Below, piece after piece: positions 32,801 to 44,595 of a stretch of DNA of 64,000 bases; the first letter of the stretch is position 1, and the number at the start of each line of letters is the position of its first letter. The translations under genes were made by a program, and so were the position numbers. Source of the stretch: Plasmopara viticola (lineage: Eukaryota; Oomycota; Peronosporomycetes; Peronosporales; Peronosporaceae); NCBI GenBank assembly GCA_001695595.3, contig MBPM02000038.1, positions 310,001-374,000 of the forward strand, read 5' to 3'. The notes beneath the pieces are model-generated. The model saw only the letters and a program-made list of their open reading frames with translations, was not told the DNA's origin and searched no databases.

Positions 32801-33300
32801 CCTTACAGAAATCCTCCACACAACCTTTGAATGCCCTGCTATACCGCCGGCACACCGCTTGTAGTAACTCGTGCCTTTATCATGCCGCCCTTTTCGGGAT
32901 GTCCCAAGTAAGCGTGCGCTCCCACTCACTGTCATCCAAAACGTACTCCGCCAGTCGAGCTTTTTTTTGCTCGCAGTCCAGAATGTATGCTTTCCTAACT
33001 ATCTTTCCTTTTGCTATAGCTCGGTGCGTACTCCAAATAATGTTTGAAAAACTTTAAAATGTGTAAATCTCAACCATCTTAACACGCAAGCTTTCCAACC
33101 CAGTTAGCTTGACCGTACCCTTGCCAATCACTGACACTTTCTTTCCATCCGCGATGGTGACCTCTGGACCACCTCGTAATCAAAGAGATCACTTCGGTGA
33201 GGTGTCATGTGCGATGTAGCCCCGCTCTCGATAAGCCAATTGTCATAGTGCTTGGCATACCAAAAACTATAGAATCAGACCGAGATATCAAGTTTACGTA
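29815..33300 (-). mobile_element. Copia LTR retrotransposon (protease to 3' LTR), decayed
   Basis: Reading down from 33,300: aspartic protease start (NWLIESGATSHMTPHRSDLF near 33,250); GAG-pre-integrase (AYLGHPEKGGMIK near 32,905); integrase (LVHTDVMGPMKTISTGGVRY; LRPDNGTEFLNKKVV at 32,571-32,386); the integrase C-terminus (FDPKGFRCLFFVYAQSTKGY; VVVRSVQLDEREVG at 32,206-31,925). Next is reverse transcriptase (31,516-30,713: GCRWFFAKK, KLGKAIYGLKQAA, KLGKAKFILGM) and RNase H (30,566-30,342: TAYTDADRGSNTDDR, SSSAEAEYLAL). Then the LTR (about 30,010-29,815). Gag and the 5' LTR are missing; stops and frameshifts occur throughout. Confidence 0.85.
29820..30005 (-). promoter_or_regulatory. Copia LTR with palindromic ACGTCA boxes
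   Basis: Contains gtgacgtca and tatgacgtca within 20 bp (29,900-29,925), the same layout as the LTR fragment at 4,555-4,605. TGACGTCA is the consensus site for bZIP factors of the CREB/ATF type, so these may be promoter elements of the LTR. Function is inferred from the motif only. Confidence 0.45.
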
Positions 33301-33439
33301 GAAGATATAATAAGCAATCGTGTCTGCTGTGGGAATGCAACACAGTTTGACTTCAGCTTTTTAGGCCACAAACGGATGGACAAACGAAAAGAAGTTGCCT
33401 TTTTTTGATAACCTCCGAGGTGTCGTCAATCCAGCACAG
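33301..33439. other. Junction between Copia and Gypsy relics
   Basis: No recognisable gene. The Copia element would continue upstream into gag here, but its sequence stops; the next recognisable sequence is plus-strand Gypsy. Confidence 0.35.
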
Positions 33440-34170
33440 AATGATTGGGATGACTTTTCGAATTTGGCTGGAATAGCCTATCGTCGACACGAACATTCTA
33501 CAATTGGAATATGACCGTCCAAAGCGGATCTAGGATATGTTTCTTATATACCGGATGATGTGCAACCAGATCCAGGATTTCATAAGTTGGAAAATCAGCA
33601 CAAGAGTTTCTACTATGTCAAGAATGGTTCTTATGGTCACACAGGACCGAATGAGCAAAGTTCAAGAGCGCGTAAAGTACTATTGACACAAGACTTTTAA
33701 GTTGGCGATATGGTGCTTTTGGGCGGCGAGAGTTTGCATGTCCATCACAAAGGTTTTGTTCTGTGGAAGAATTTCGCGCCAAGAAAGATTTGCCCGTTCC
33801 CGATCGTAAAGAAAGTTTTGTGAAAATCCTATGAGTTGGGATTTTTGGAGAGATTAAAGTTGCACCCAGTGTATCACACTTCACTGTTTGAGTCGTATCG
33901 CAAGGATCTCAAGTGTCGGCAATAGGAGAATGAGGTAATGGCGCCGAGGGACAACTCGTTAAAGCCGTAGTTGGACATCGTAAGTACAAAGGATATATAC
34001 AATATAAAGTTTGATGGCTTGGTGAAACCAAGAAGGAAGCCACTTGGGAGCCCGTGTAGATTTTTTGAAGTGATTTTTGGATTCATCAACCTCTCTTCGA
34101 TATCCAAAAAGGACGAGCCTTACCTTTCAAAATAGGCAGTATCTTGAAGGGAGGTCATGTGACGTAATCA
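33440..34170 (+). mobile_element. Gypsy 3' end: integrase tail and chromodomain-like region
   Basis: Plus-strand fragments with stops: MVLLGGESLHVHHK (about 33,708), YELGFLERLKLHPVYHTSLFESYR (read across about 33,831-33,900; typical P-F..HPVFHVS.L.PY motif at the end of Gypsy polyproteins) and LVKPRRKPLG near 34,020. The integrase core and everything upstream are absent. It abuts the Copia element in the opposite orientation, so the two are nested or joined. Confidence 0.65.
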
Positions 34171-34484
34171 TCGTCTTCGACAAGTTTGCTGGTAAAGGCC
34201 TTCACCCAATCTTTTCAAAAGTACATATGCATTAGTGTTATCCATCTGAAAAGGTGACTCTGCAGCTTTCGACCAAAAGTGAGCTTCAGATGTCTCACAA
34301 TCTGATAATATCAAGAGATCTTGTTGACCGAAAATAATCTTGGATGTGTAAAATGCCAGATGGAGTTGAGAAGATTGATAGCCTTTAAGACGGTGGCAGT
34401 CGATGTCTTAGAGACATCTTTAGCAAAAAGTAAGTCGTAAAGTCTCTCTGTTTTTAATATAACTTCTTAATTTGCTATAAGCAT
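34171..34484. other. Two-membrane-pass family flank
   Basis: Weakly similar to 1,830-2,010 and 41,150-41,260 (catatgcattagt.ttatcc; gttg.c.gaaaataatc.tggatgtg). Decayed part of the same family; no open frame. Confidence 0.35.
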
Positions 34485-35860
34485 CTAAAACCTCATCTCC
34501 TTCACCGACTTCGCCCCGCTCTTTCCAAGCCTTGTCCGACGACCGACTTTGAATAACATCCTCCACGACTGTATCCCACTTATGCTCATGTGTCTACTGC
34601 GTTCAATAAGAGAGGGCTGGTCTTCGCTGCGCGCTTCATATAAATACTCAATCATTCTCTTCCGTGGCTCGGACGAATGGTGACACCTCAAAGATGAAGT
34701 AAACGCCGCTGCAAAAATGGGATCAATTTCTTCGACCGTTTTTTTATCCTCCGTCCTATCGTTGTGCTTCACGACGAGCACGAGGCAAACACCAATAAAG
34801 AGTAAGCTCACGGTCACATAACAAGAAGCCCAAGCACAGAGGGTGGAAGGCCGTTGCTCTTCGACTGGGCCCGAATGTTCATCGTTGTGATTATAGCTTG
34901 AATTGTGCGAAACTCGTGCTTACCGTTGCCCCCGGTTTTGCGGCCAAAAGGGCTCCACACCTTTGTCATCTATTTTGCAAGTGGCGACAATGGAGCATTG
35001 AGACGAAAGCGATAGCATCGCAACATCCCTACTAACTGTAGCACAACTAGATTTAAAGGCCTTTGACAGGCACTACTACGTTTAACAGCTTTGCATCTGC
35101 TCGCGTCTGGACCAGGACAGCGCATCGGCCATAAGGAGAAGACTTCGCCCGTGGTCATTAGTGCTTCCTCATACTCGCATCTACTAAGCTTTCGACATCG
35201 TGGATCAGTATTTATCGCCGGCTGGGATCCTGACAAAAGCGTAGGCTCCAGTGTCGATTGCTTGCCATAAATTATCAACACAGTAATAGAGATTTTCATT
35301 TCAGCATTGTCGCTCATGACAGGAGTTATCTGCTAATGCGCTCGAAGCCAATCTTCAGCGCACATTACAATCGGCTTTCCGTAAAAAGTAAATTGCAGTG
35401 GCTTGAACTGTACGTTGAAATCTGGAAAATGTTGCTGTCAGATAGCGGTGTGCACCATGTCTGCCAGTGTATACAGCGGTGGAATGTTCTGTGTTATTAA
35501 ACACGTTGCGTTTGTACTGCCTGTACCTACTGGCCATCGGTACTTGCGATGATTTCTTAGCAAGATCACGTAACTTGCATCAATGAAAAGTACTACTGCC
35601 ATGCAACCATCGAAGTGAAAAAATTGTGAGCATTGTGAATACCGCGGCTTTAGTCGCCCAGTTGCATTCACTCTTTTTGTTTAAGTCAATTTAGTGTTCA
35701 AGCGTAGCTTTAAAATGGCGGTCGCTTGACGGCGCATAGACACTACTGCCATCCAGAGACACATGACGACGTTGCCAAGCACAAATACTGCAAGACCCGA
35801 GCAAACATGATTTCTTCCCGTCCAGCGCAGCTTATAGACTGTTATAGGCACTTATATGTA
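34485..35860 (-). pseudogene. Two-membrane-pass protein family, copy 3, broken
   Basis: Matches 18,0xx-19,157. First-domain pieces at 35,671-35,438 (LKPRYSQCSQFFHFDG; then NIPPLYTLADMVHTA, in frame where the 18.7-kb copy has TAG) and 35,317-34,970 (PVMSDNAEMKIS; ALMTTGEVFS). Then, across a frame break, EEQRPSTLCAWASCYV runs directly into a second membrane segment (VTVSLLFIGVCLVLVV, 34,817). This proves the two halves were one gene. The second domain is replaced after about 60 residues by unrelated sequence. The first membrane segment region near 35,760-35,850 is decayed. Confidence 0.6.
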
Positions 35861-36590
35861 CACAACAGCCGAGACACATAGTGCCGCACAATTTTTCTTT
35901 TAGGTATTTGAGCTACAAATTGAAAAAAGTAGCAGCTAGGACCCACGAGCAGAATTCAATTGTGCTGCAGTCAGCGCCATTAACATTGCGCTCTTACAAT
36001 GGTGGTCTGTCCAATTTTCCATTGTTTAGCGTAAGTAGCAGTCAATGCCCATAGCACCAAATGCGGCGTGCTTATCTACGCATCATGCGGAGGCACTAGT
36101 TTTGGTGGCTGTAGTGTGTAATCATTAATGTGACATTTGAGATTCAGGTTGCACAGCTCGAAAATCTAAAAGGTTAGCTTCTGTATCCAACGCGAAACGT
36201 TTTGGCCGCGACTAACGCATGGACGGATTTAGCGCCATCTACCGTCAGAAGTGAATGTGCGACATACGAGCGCCTAAATTGGTATATGCGAGAGTTGAGT
36301 GGAAAAGCGAAATTACATTAATTTACAGTAATGTCCGCGCGTGTGGTTTCACACGATAAAGGAGATCGTAGAATTTGTGGTGGCGATCTTCCCACATAAA
36401 AGGCGGGTACAATCATCGATGTTTCTTTGATTTTTCTATGGGCTAATAACTTTACTTTTAAATGTGGATCTCTGAGTCAACTGTACCAAAAAAAGGGGGT
36501 AGTTACCGATTCGTGATATCGGCAAGAGCTTAGAACCGCCAAATTAATGCACCCCCACTGGATGCGGCTGCGTTTCATGAGTCTAATGCA
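35861..36590. other. Family 5' flank, then dispersed repeat
   Basis: 35,955-36,190 is the shared 5' flank of the two-membrane-pass family (compare 19,200-19,271 and 59,560-59,776). 36,350-36,455 is the third copy of the dispersed repeat seen at 22.6 and 26.9 kb. No gene. Confidence 0.45.
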
Positions 36591-37150
36591 TGTTCTATGT
36601 CACCGCAATCTGCTTTTGTTTCCGAGTCATCATTTGGACGTAAAGCTATCGCTCCATATTTGAGCGACATCTGGGTGCTCGATGACATGTCTCATCAACA
36701 TGAAAAGTCAGACCGATCCTGTGGCCCGAGCGGTTGGCCGTTCGACCCAGCACCGGAAGGTACCTGGCTCGATACCCATAGGATCCGAATTAAGGCAGCC
36801 GGAGATAGGTCACTAAAGTGGACGAGCCATCACACCCGAGTGGGTGACTGCCCTACCAACTCGCGCCCGATTGGGTAATAAAAGGGTTGGGTGGGGGACG
36901 CCCCACTGACCGAAAAAGCCCCATAGTGTAATGAGGGGTACGGAACCCGGTCCCATTATGGGTCGGATTGCTACCAGCACCCCGTGATAGAGACAGCTTG
37001 CGTGGGTTCCGGTAGCTTAATTCTCAACATGAAAAGTCTAAAAAACCGACATATTATATATAAGGGTTCGGTCTGTGGCTTCGCGCCGAGGAATTGCCAT
37101 TCAAATTGACCCGGATCGTGTGCGGCGCGCGGCGCGACACACTTCCAAAG
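36591..37150. other. GC-rich segment unlike its surroundings
   Basis: GC-rich with short inverted repeats (gggtgggggacgccccac; gccccatagtgtaatgaggggt; cccggtcccattatgggtcgg). A 93-codon plus-strand frame at 36,597-36,878 is not recognisable. It may be a structured RNA, a foreign segment or a transposon piece; I cannot assign it. Confidence 0.3.
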
Positions 37151-37960
37151 CATGCGCTCGCTGTGTATCGCTTCACGTACAGTGAGGGTGGGCTATCAGA
37201 CAGTCAACTCTAGGCAAAGTTCAGCAGTCTTCAGAATCGACGGAAGCAGACTCTTGATGTCTCGTAGGCAGTATTATACGTGCCATACACAAATGTTGCA
37301 TGCATTAATGGTGACTCTCACCAACTGGCAGGCATGTCAATGATAGGTTCGTATGGCCTCTTCGAGGTCGCATATTTCCACGAAAACTGCTTCGATTTCT
37401 ACATAACTTGTACGAGAAGATCCCTAAGATCCCCATTAACGTAGCGGACGCTGGTTATGAACTCTTTCGCTTTTGCCGATTTCATTCCCCACCGGTCACC
37501 TACCCAAAATACCGCTTTTTGGTACAGTTGACTTTGAAATCCACAGTTACAATGATAGGCATTAGTTTAAGAGGTCAGACAGTGGTTCTTAGCAATTCAT
37601 ATCAATCAGAACAAGCTATTATTTCAAGTCGATTTGGATTATAACATTTGCGAATTCCATAAGAGCCTTCACTTTGAGCGGGGTATGTATATATACAAAA
37701 AGTTAGACTCTTCTGCTGCAAATGGTGTCCGCACTGGCCAAGAAATTAAATAGTATTAATGAGCTCATCCATAGCGTCAGCTCAATAGCATGAAGTAATA
37801 AGATATGACTTTGGTGGTCTATCTTGTGGGTTCGCACACGATTAATTGGGACATTTAAATTTATTAATTTTTTAACTGCCCATCTAATAGAAAGTTCTAT
37901 ACCTTTTCATCTTAAGCCATTGAAAGCACGGCTGAGAAAAATTATAGTAATTGCTACAAT
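37151..37960. other. Second effector copy: upstream flank
   Basis: 37,570-37,800 resembles 22,740-22,900 in the same orientation (aagaggtcagacag; aaattaaatagtattaatg), so this is the original promoter side of the second effector copy, still in its old orientation. 37,800-37,960 is unassigned. Confidence 0.45.
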
Positions 37961-38027
37961 TTTCTATTCAAAATACCGGTAAATCGATAATTATACAGTA
38001 GAAGAGCACTGTATATATTGTATTGTA

Positions 38028-38250
38028 CTTGTCGTCGGATCCCTCGAGCGAGGATGCTTGTGTGCAGGCCGAGAAGGGGACACTGCACAAATAGCCGATC
38101 AAAAAAAGACTGGAGAGAAATGCACGGTGGCGCATTGGAAACGTACGGTGTACTGCTCTGCTCAACGGATTTTCGAGAATCGCAATCGAGGAGAATCAGA
38201 CTCGTTAAGGATAGACGAATGCAATGCTTTTTGTCATGCCAGTATATATC
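38028..38250 (-). pseudogene. Effector copy 2: signal-peptide segment, inverted
   Basis: Reverse complement of the 5' part of the effector gene and its leader (compare 23,110-23,318). ATG at 38,135 begins a signal peptide with the core SSLFLIGYLCSVPFSACTQAS and stops matching after GSDDK at about 38,028. The rest of the gene is on the opposite strand from 38,583, so the gene is cut and its head flipped. Short LINE-tail sequence (tattgtattgtac) sits at the breakpoint on this side. Confidence 0.8.
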
Positions 38251-38252
38251 AA

Positions 38253-38582
38253 TCAAGGAAAAAGTTGGGGTGACACCCTCCTTCCAAGCGCGGGGGTTAA
38301 ATGCTCGCGCGCTTCGGGCAGGTGCTCTCGGGCATCTGCAGGTCTCTAACGAGTCTCACCCTCGACGCGACGGTTTCCAGCACCAGGGCGCCACCTGGGC
38401 TCTTACCAAGTCAGAGCTAAACAAAATAATGGAAGACCCTCACGACCTCGGTGCTGGCTGCACTGCCCGCCGAACGAGACCCGACGTATGCGGACACCAC
38501 TCTATGCCGTGGACTAGCCAGACTGAGCCTAGCACGTGCATAACTTGGCAACGCGATAACGTAATACAATACAATACAAGAC
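38253..38582 (+). mobile_element. LINE-derived SINE-like element inside the effector pseudogene
   Basis: Same doubly deleted unit as at 13.94 kb: ggaaaaagttggggtgaca start, the cgccacctgggctcttacc piece and the tail gtaatacaatacaatacaag. It lies exactly between the inverted head and the body of the effector pseudogene. The bases acaag occur on both sides of the broken effector, compatible with a short target duplication. Confidence 0.85.
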
Positions 38583-39294
38583 AAGTTACCTCGTGCCGAA
38601 CGGTGGGATAGCAGCGGCAAACGCATACTTCCGGCGGATGTCCCTGAGCACATTCAAACCGAAGAGCGAGGTATAACACAAAATTTTAATTTTGCTGGGA
38701 TCCATTGGGAAGGTAGGGGCATCGGATAAGGCGGTACCGAATACGTCGTTAATATCGAAGCTGAATCCGGTAAATTGGGTAAAGGGCATCTGGGCGAAGT
38801 TTAGGGAGGCATATACATCCTTGCGGGAGTGGAACTTGAACTTAGCAACCGGAGGAGGCTTTGCCTCCGCGGCTATGGGTGGAGTAACTCCGTTGTACGA
38901 AAAAAGCGCTAAAAATGCTATATTCCGTCACTTCAACACTGCGCCTCATAAAAAAACCAGAATCCAAGAGGAATACGACCAGTTCACGGAAAAGTACTTT
39001 AAACAATTTGACGGCCTTGACCAAACACCACCGGTCTCTGGAATGGACTTGTGGAATAAAGCAGTAGAAAAAATGTCATTGGGGCTGCAGCTCGTGGCGC
39101 GTTTGGCTTTGTATAGAGTGCGCTAGAGTGTCGACTTAGGCTGCTCTACCGAAGAAATGATTGCTCTTGACGTCTCTCCGCTCTCGTACATGCGACTGCT
39201 GGACAAACAGGGTGTGTTCGGCAAGAATGAGGCCGCAATCGACCATTTGGAAGATTACGTCAAGGCCTACAAGAAACACGTGGAGCTGGCATAA
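38583..39294 (+). pseudogene. Effector copy 2: body, with frameshift and nonsense codon
   Basis: Continues the effector from the breakpoint: GKRILPADVPEH and EER are readable, then a frameshift near 38,700. The frame then runs LISKLNPVNWVKGIWAKFRE to an in-frame TAG at 39,124-39,126, where copy 1 has a Lys codon. After it the frame goes on with SPLSYMRLLDKQG to TAA at 39,292. The copy is diverged from the intact gene at many residues, including a different central region, so it is an old paralogue that later broke. Confidence 0.8.
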
Positions 39295-40439
39295 AACAAT
39301 TTACGACGTCAGGTAAGCTGTCTAATATACGGCAATAAACTTTATTTCTAAATGAAGCTTTTTTGCTGCATGCTCTGTTCATTTTCATGCACGCTCGTTA
39401 AGCGTTCCATCTGGATTCCGTACATTATAGACAATGCATAAAATCAACGGGAGGGATAGACTGGTGACGAATGGAGAAGAAGAAAGGTAAGGCTTGCATA
39501 TTGTAACGTCGGCGCTGCTTGTCAAGGTCGTACATTTATTATGACACATAGTTTAATGCGAGCGATCTCTACATGAAGTTAAAGAAAAAAGCCGTGGATT
39601 TCTACCACCGATCCGCATACTGTATTCTCATTTTGAACTGCAAGTATAAAATTACGATTTGGACTGTAATCTATAGGATTCGTTAATCTCTCGAAAGCTT
39701 AAATAGTGTCAATTGCATCTTCCAGCTCGTCTTCTTTGTGCAAGGTGCTGTGTGAACCCGTCATACTACTGGAGGCACTTGAAGTCTATCAGATGCCCAC
39801 GCAGCTAAATTGAATTACAAAGAATAGATAATAGGTCTCGCATGTGTCGGACGAACACAATTAAAAGAAATGCTGACTGCTTTGGTCTGAGGAGCTGGCT
39901 GCCCTTCTTACTGTCAAGCGAATGGAACTTGTGCTGATGGTCGAGCTCAACTTGTGACGTCTATGTTCTAGAGTTCAGGCAGTACATGCTCCAGTAGCCC
40001 TGCCGATAACGCTCGGGACTAAGCTGATTAAAGAAAAGTTCCCACAAGAAAAGCTAAAGGCTTTGCCTTTATTTGTAAGAACAAAACAAAGAATCTTTAT
40101 CAATGGCGACCATTGCGCGCGGCGTATCACTCTCATTCCTGGGCTGTCAGAATTAACGTTAGGGGTCACTATCTTTGTGTCCTCAGAGAACTTACAGCCT
40201 TTCCGGTAAGCTTAAAGTTCTGCGCTTTCTTGTCTACATGTGGATATGCTCATGAGTTGAACGAGCAGACAACTTCGATGTTTGAATAGCCACTAAGTTT
40301 CCCAGACAAGTCAAGGTGACTTCGTGGAGGATTGCTTTAGCTTTTTGGAGTGAAGTCAGCAATGACAGTAGAGGAAGATATTTTTTTTTCAAGAGAACAA
40401 AAGCTACGGACAGACTTAGTTGGAGTAATATAAAGGAGA
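39295..40439. other. Effector 3' flank, then unit-start repeat
   Basis: 39,295-39,730 matches 24,000-24,480 (effector flank). 39,930-40,440 matches the start of the window (1-382). No gene recognised. Confidence 0.5.
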
Positions 40440-41430
40440 GTTCACCTATTATTACTGGCAAAAAGACATAAAGCCGTGTTTATTACATGGCAAACCATGT
40501 TTATTACATGGCCTACTTGCAAAAAGACATGAAGCCATGTCGAGGCAAGCAATTGCTGCCGCGTACCACTTCTGACGCGGCAATGGCACACACGGCATCA
40601 TGAGGCTCATAAAGGTCATATGAATGAGAGACACTCCCTTGATGCAGAGAATAGTTCTGTGAGATCTGACTTAGAAAGCAAGTTTTCACGATCTTGAACA
40701 CAAACACTGAACTCGATATCTTCGTTTTAACTCTTGATTGACCATCAACTGACATTGTCCACCGAAAAGTAGTTAATGTCATCTGGATGGTGTACTTTTC
40801 ACCGTTAAATTCGACTTTTACCTCGCTTCTTTTATCTGATCAAGTCCACTTTGCCGTCGTTATCACCGTATCAAGGCCATCGAATCGTGGATTAAGACTA
40901 GAAGCTAAGCATTAGCTTGTAGCGATATTGTCTCCATCGTTCAAAGAGGCTACCGTTCACTGGTAGCCCCGTCCGTGACTACACTTTGTTGGATAGGAAG
41001 CACAACGCCTGAAAAGACGATTCTTCAAGCATCAAAGGGTAGGTAGCTTTTCGGTGATACAGGCTTCCACTTACTGTGACGTTACCATTGTAAATTTGCT
41101 GGAAACGGCTATTACTTCATATAACTATTATTCCCAAAAATACATATGCATCAGTACTATTCATAGGAACAGGCGATTGTGATATTTAGACCAAAAGGAG
41201 TTCTCAGATGTCCTATATTATCGAGAATTAGAAGACCTTGTTGGCGGAAAATAATCGAGGATGTGTCAATGGAGTAGGCTGTAGCAGTGAAAGAACTCGC
41301 AAGAATCCTCCTTTTTACATCATTTCTCAATTTGCTTTCGAGCAACTAACACTCCTCCTCCTTCACTGACTGTGTTCCGCTCGCCCCAAAGCCTCCACCG
41401 ACTCTAATAAGCTTTCTTCGCGACTGTGTT
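40440..41430 (-). pseudogene. Two-membrane-pass protein family, copy 4 (second domain)
   Basis: Reading down from about 41,430: pieces of the second luminal domain, with the C-terminal end near 40,620-40,540 (MTFMSLMMPCVPLPRQKWYAA, the last exon-like part of the 17.3-kb copy). Unlike copy 1 it is not interrupted by the 780-bp insertion. There are many stops, and the C-terminal end contains a small local duplication (catggc.aaccatgtttatta, 40,480-40,510). Confidence 0.55.
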
Positions 41431-41739
41431 TCATTGGAGCACTTGTTGTGTCAAGCTTAAGAGTTCAAGGCAAGGGTGCTCGTGGTCACATAGTGAAAAG
41501 TGAGTCATTCTGTGATTCTTGGTACGAGACACACAGTGGAAAATACTAGATTACAAAGGGTTATCTTTCCGCACAAACTCAACGTTCAGTGGTTGGTGAA
41601 CGCTAGTGTGGTAAAAGCATCTGGAGTGCTTCAACTGGCTGATTTTGCCTTTCGAAAAATCCCTGGCCCGTTTCTGAAACACGATGAATAATCCGATAAG
41701 TTACCCACTTGACTTTGCTTGATCTAGATACAATACTAC

Positions 41740-44595
41740 TGATTGTTTTTTTCGGCTTCGTCGTATGAGAAGACGAACAATTCGTGCACCCACAAACCCG
41801 TTCATAATACCGCTGGGCTTTTAAATAGTCGTAAAGAGGAGCTCGACGAGCCGCGGAAAGACTTAAAGCTTTCGAAGGTGGAACAGCTGGAGCTTGTACA
41901 ACTTAACCGAACCGGTATCCCGGATTGTAAGGACTTAGGTGCCAGATATTTTGATCACGACATCACTGATAACCTATAGCACCGTTTTCAGCAAACGCAA
42001 GAGCTTTTAAGAGGTTCACTAAACCACTCTTTTCGTTTATACAAAAACCTTAGACCGCAAAACAATGAGGTCTGACAAAGGTCTGGTCGCTTTGATTTTG
42101 AATTCTTATGAAGGTCTGATAGACATTGAGGGCCGAGAAGTCCCGCAACTATGGCTCAACAAAGAGACGATTTGGCTGAGCGCCCACCTCTAAACCCAAA
42201 ACCTCGTCAACAGAACCGAATAAGTGCTTTCGACGACAACAAACAACGAAAAGTTACGGCTAACCTCGCACTCAAGATCAGGAACGCCGATCTCGCAAGA
42301 TGGGGCAAGTGCCAATGGTCAAGCAGATTAAAGCGCTCAGGCCAATGCAACTCCTTCTGCAGCAACAAGACAAGACACTATCTACATGTAGCAACTACTG
42401 TTGTACATCACCTAGTGCCAACAGCAATACCAAGCCCAGGTGCAAGCTCAAATTCAAGCCCAGATGCAACGGGCTAATTGAGTTCCTTGTCCATCACAAG
42501 GCGAGCAGAAGAAAAAATGCTCTTGTGTATATGAAGAGAGAATTGGCGAAGATATTGTATTGTGAATCTTTGCAAAGGAAGCGTTCTACGCTAACAAGCG
42601 CCACTTAGTGACAACAGAGTTGCCAGATTTTTTTAACGCTTATCACAAATACATTAGGCTTATTCGTACTTAATTGGTACCGTGCCTTTATCACCGACCA
42701 TGAGCGTATGAACGTGCACAAGACATGGGCACTGTTTGGAACTCAGTTGCGTACACGCTTCAGGCCAAAGGATTTCGAGCATGATCTTCGAGAGCGGATG
42801 TTCTCTGGAACAAAAAGAAACTATTCACGAGTACGTCTCTAAATTCCAGGACTCGATTTCCCAAAGTGAATTAAGAATCAAAAAATTGGGCAAGCGATTC
42901 TCGTTTTAAAATGGATTACGGGAAGAAGCCGCAAAACGACCAAGGAAAAGAGTTCGAGAACTCTTCAGAAATTGATAGAAATTGCTTTCAAAATCGCGTT
43001 TGCCCATGACGTGGTAAGGTCAAATGTATATCGGCCAAGACGTTCAAGACGGTGCTTAAAAAATCAGGCTATCGTTCGAACAAGTCACGACTTCAAAACC
43101 TAAGGCGTTTTGAAAACTTAAGGAACTAGAGCGACAACTGGACTAAATCGGCAATATATAACAATTGTGGCGTTGTAGGACACATATCGCCGCAATGTTC
43201 CTCTTTTAAAAGAAAGGAAACGAATCCAAATATTTTGGATGCACTATATACTGTCCTCGAAGCAGACGATCAAGCTTCCAATACGTTGGTCAAGAGAGAC
43301 CCGCCATCGACTTTATCGACATTGCAAGTTTTCTTAACGGTATATGAGAAGACTTGATGAAGCGACCTGAGCTCGAAGTAATAGGGTTAGATTATGCCAG
43401 TCGACCTTGATTACGACCATGTTGTTCACTTCCCCCGATGAGATTTGTACATGAACTTGCAGATTCTTGCATTCCTCTTAACATCAAGAACGTTCCAAGT
43501 CATGCCTGTTACTGAAAATAAAGATATTATGATTGGCTTGTGGTGGCCTCGGGAGCAAAATCCAGATATTAATTGGACTACAAGGCATGTATCCTCGCAC
43601 CAACATGGGGCACCACGCGGCAATTCGACCAAGACCGCATCAGCAACGTCCGTCCAGATGGACTGCTGTACAATGAAAGGCTTAAATAATTCAAAACCGC
43701 AAGATATCTAATACTATTGTCAAAAGGTCACCATTGCCGTCAAGGAATTATGCAGCTTATTTCTTCTTTTCGATGTTTGAGAATGTTGCGTCACGACAAA
43801 GACATCGCTGTCTTTGTCGTCAACCCGCATGATTATGGAAAATTGAGCGCTTCAAAATCAAGTATGGGAATTACTTAAAATTTATTCAGCGTAAAAAATG
43901 TGACGCAAGTATGCGGACACAGTCCTCGCATAAAGCTCTTAAGCGAGATACCTCATTTACTTCAAAAAAATGCGCACAAAAATTATCAAGCCTGGTACTA
44001 AGCCGATTTCTGTCAAACAATGGCGCCAGAGTCCTGAACAGCGCAGGAGGGTCCAAATATGGACCAAAGAGATGATTCAAGTATTCGGCCAAGTACGTCT
44101 GTCTTTTCGGCATCAACGTCTGTATCAAGAAGCTGCAAGCTGGCGCGTTGTGCACGATTATTGTCAGCAAAAGCTAACGACGATTTTGCCGGAGATGCCG
44201 ATACCGCGGAAGGAAGACACCGTTCACGCTATGTCTGGAAGTCATCGGTACTCATGCATGGACCTACTTTGGGGCTACGGTCAGCTTATATTTCGTTAAT
44301 CAGGTATTCCATTCACGCCTTTTTCGAACCCCAAATGGTCTAATCGAGTATCTTGTTCCTCTAATGAGACTAAGCGAAAGACCGGGTACGTTTGACCAGC
44401 ATTTACAGATTGTCTTTCGACACTTAAGGGATGTGTTGAGAATCGTCTTTGACGACATCTATGTGTTCACACAAAGTGAGGATGTCGCAGACCACAATAC
44501 GGCTTAAGAAAATGGTGTAAAGGGTAGCAACTTTACATCAAGTTGTCACGGTGTTGTTCCTGCGTGGATAAGATCTTATGCCCAAGAGGTTCCAA
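41740..44595 (+). mobile_element. Gypsy-type LTR retrotransposon relic (gag to reverse transcriptase)
   Basis: Paralogue of 2,525-4,460 that extends further. Gag N-terminus near 41,840 (LDEPRKDLKLSKVEQLELVQ), gag core near 42,675-42,800 (NWYRAFITDHERMNVHKTW), zinc knuckle near 43,155 (NNCGVVGHISPQC, first Cys replaced by Tyr), protease-like DIMIGLWWPREQNPDINW near 43,525, and reverse transcriptase near 44,150-44,500 (WRVVHDYCQQKL, PIPRKEDTVHAMSGSHRYS, then IVFDDIYVFT). Thumb-like sequence runs to about 44,595. Heavily frameshifted. Confidence 0.75.

Noticed and set aside
38018..38611. A 197-codon plus-strand gene
   Set aside because: It runs antisense through the inverted effector head and then through the LINE-derived unit; not a gene.
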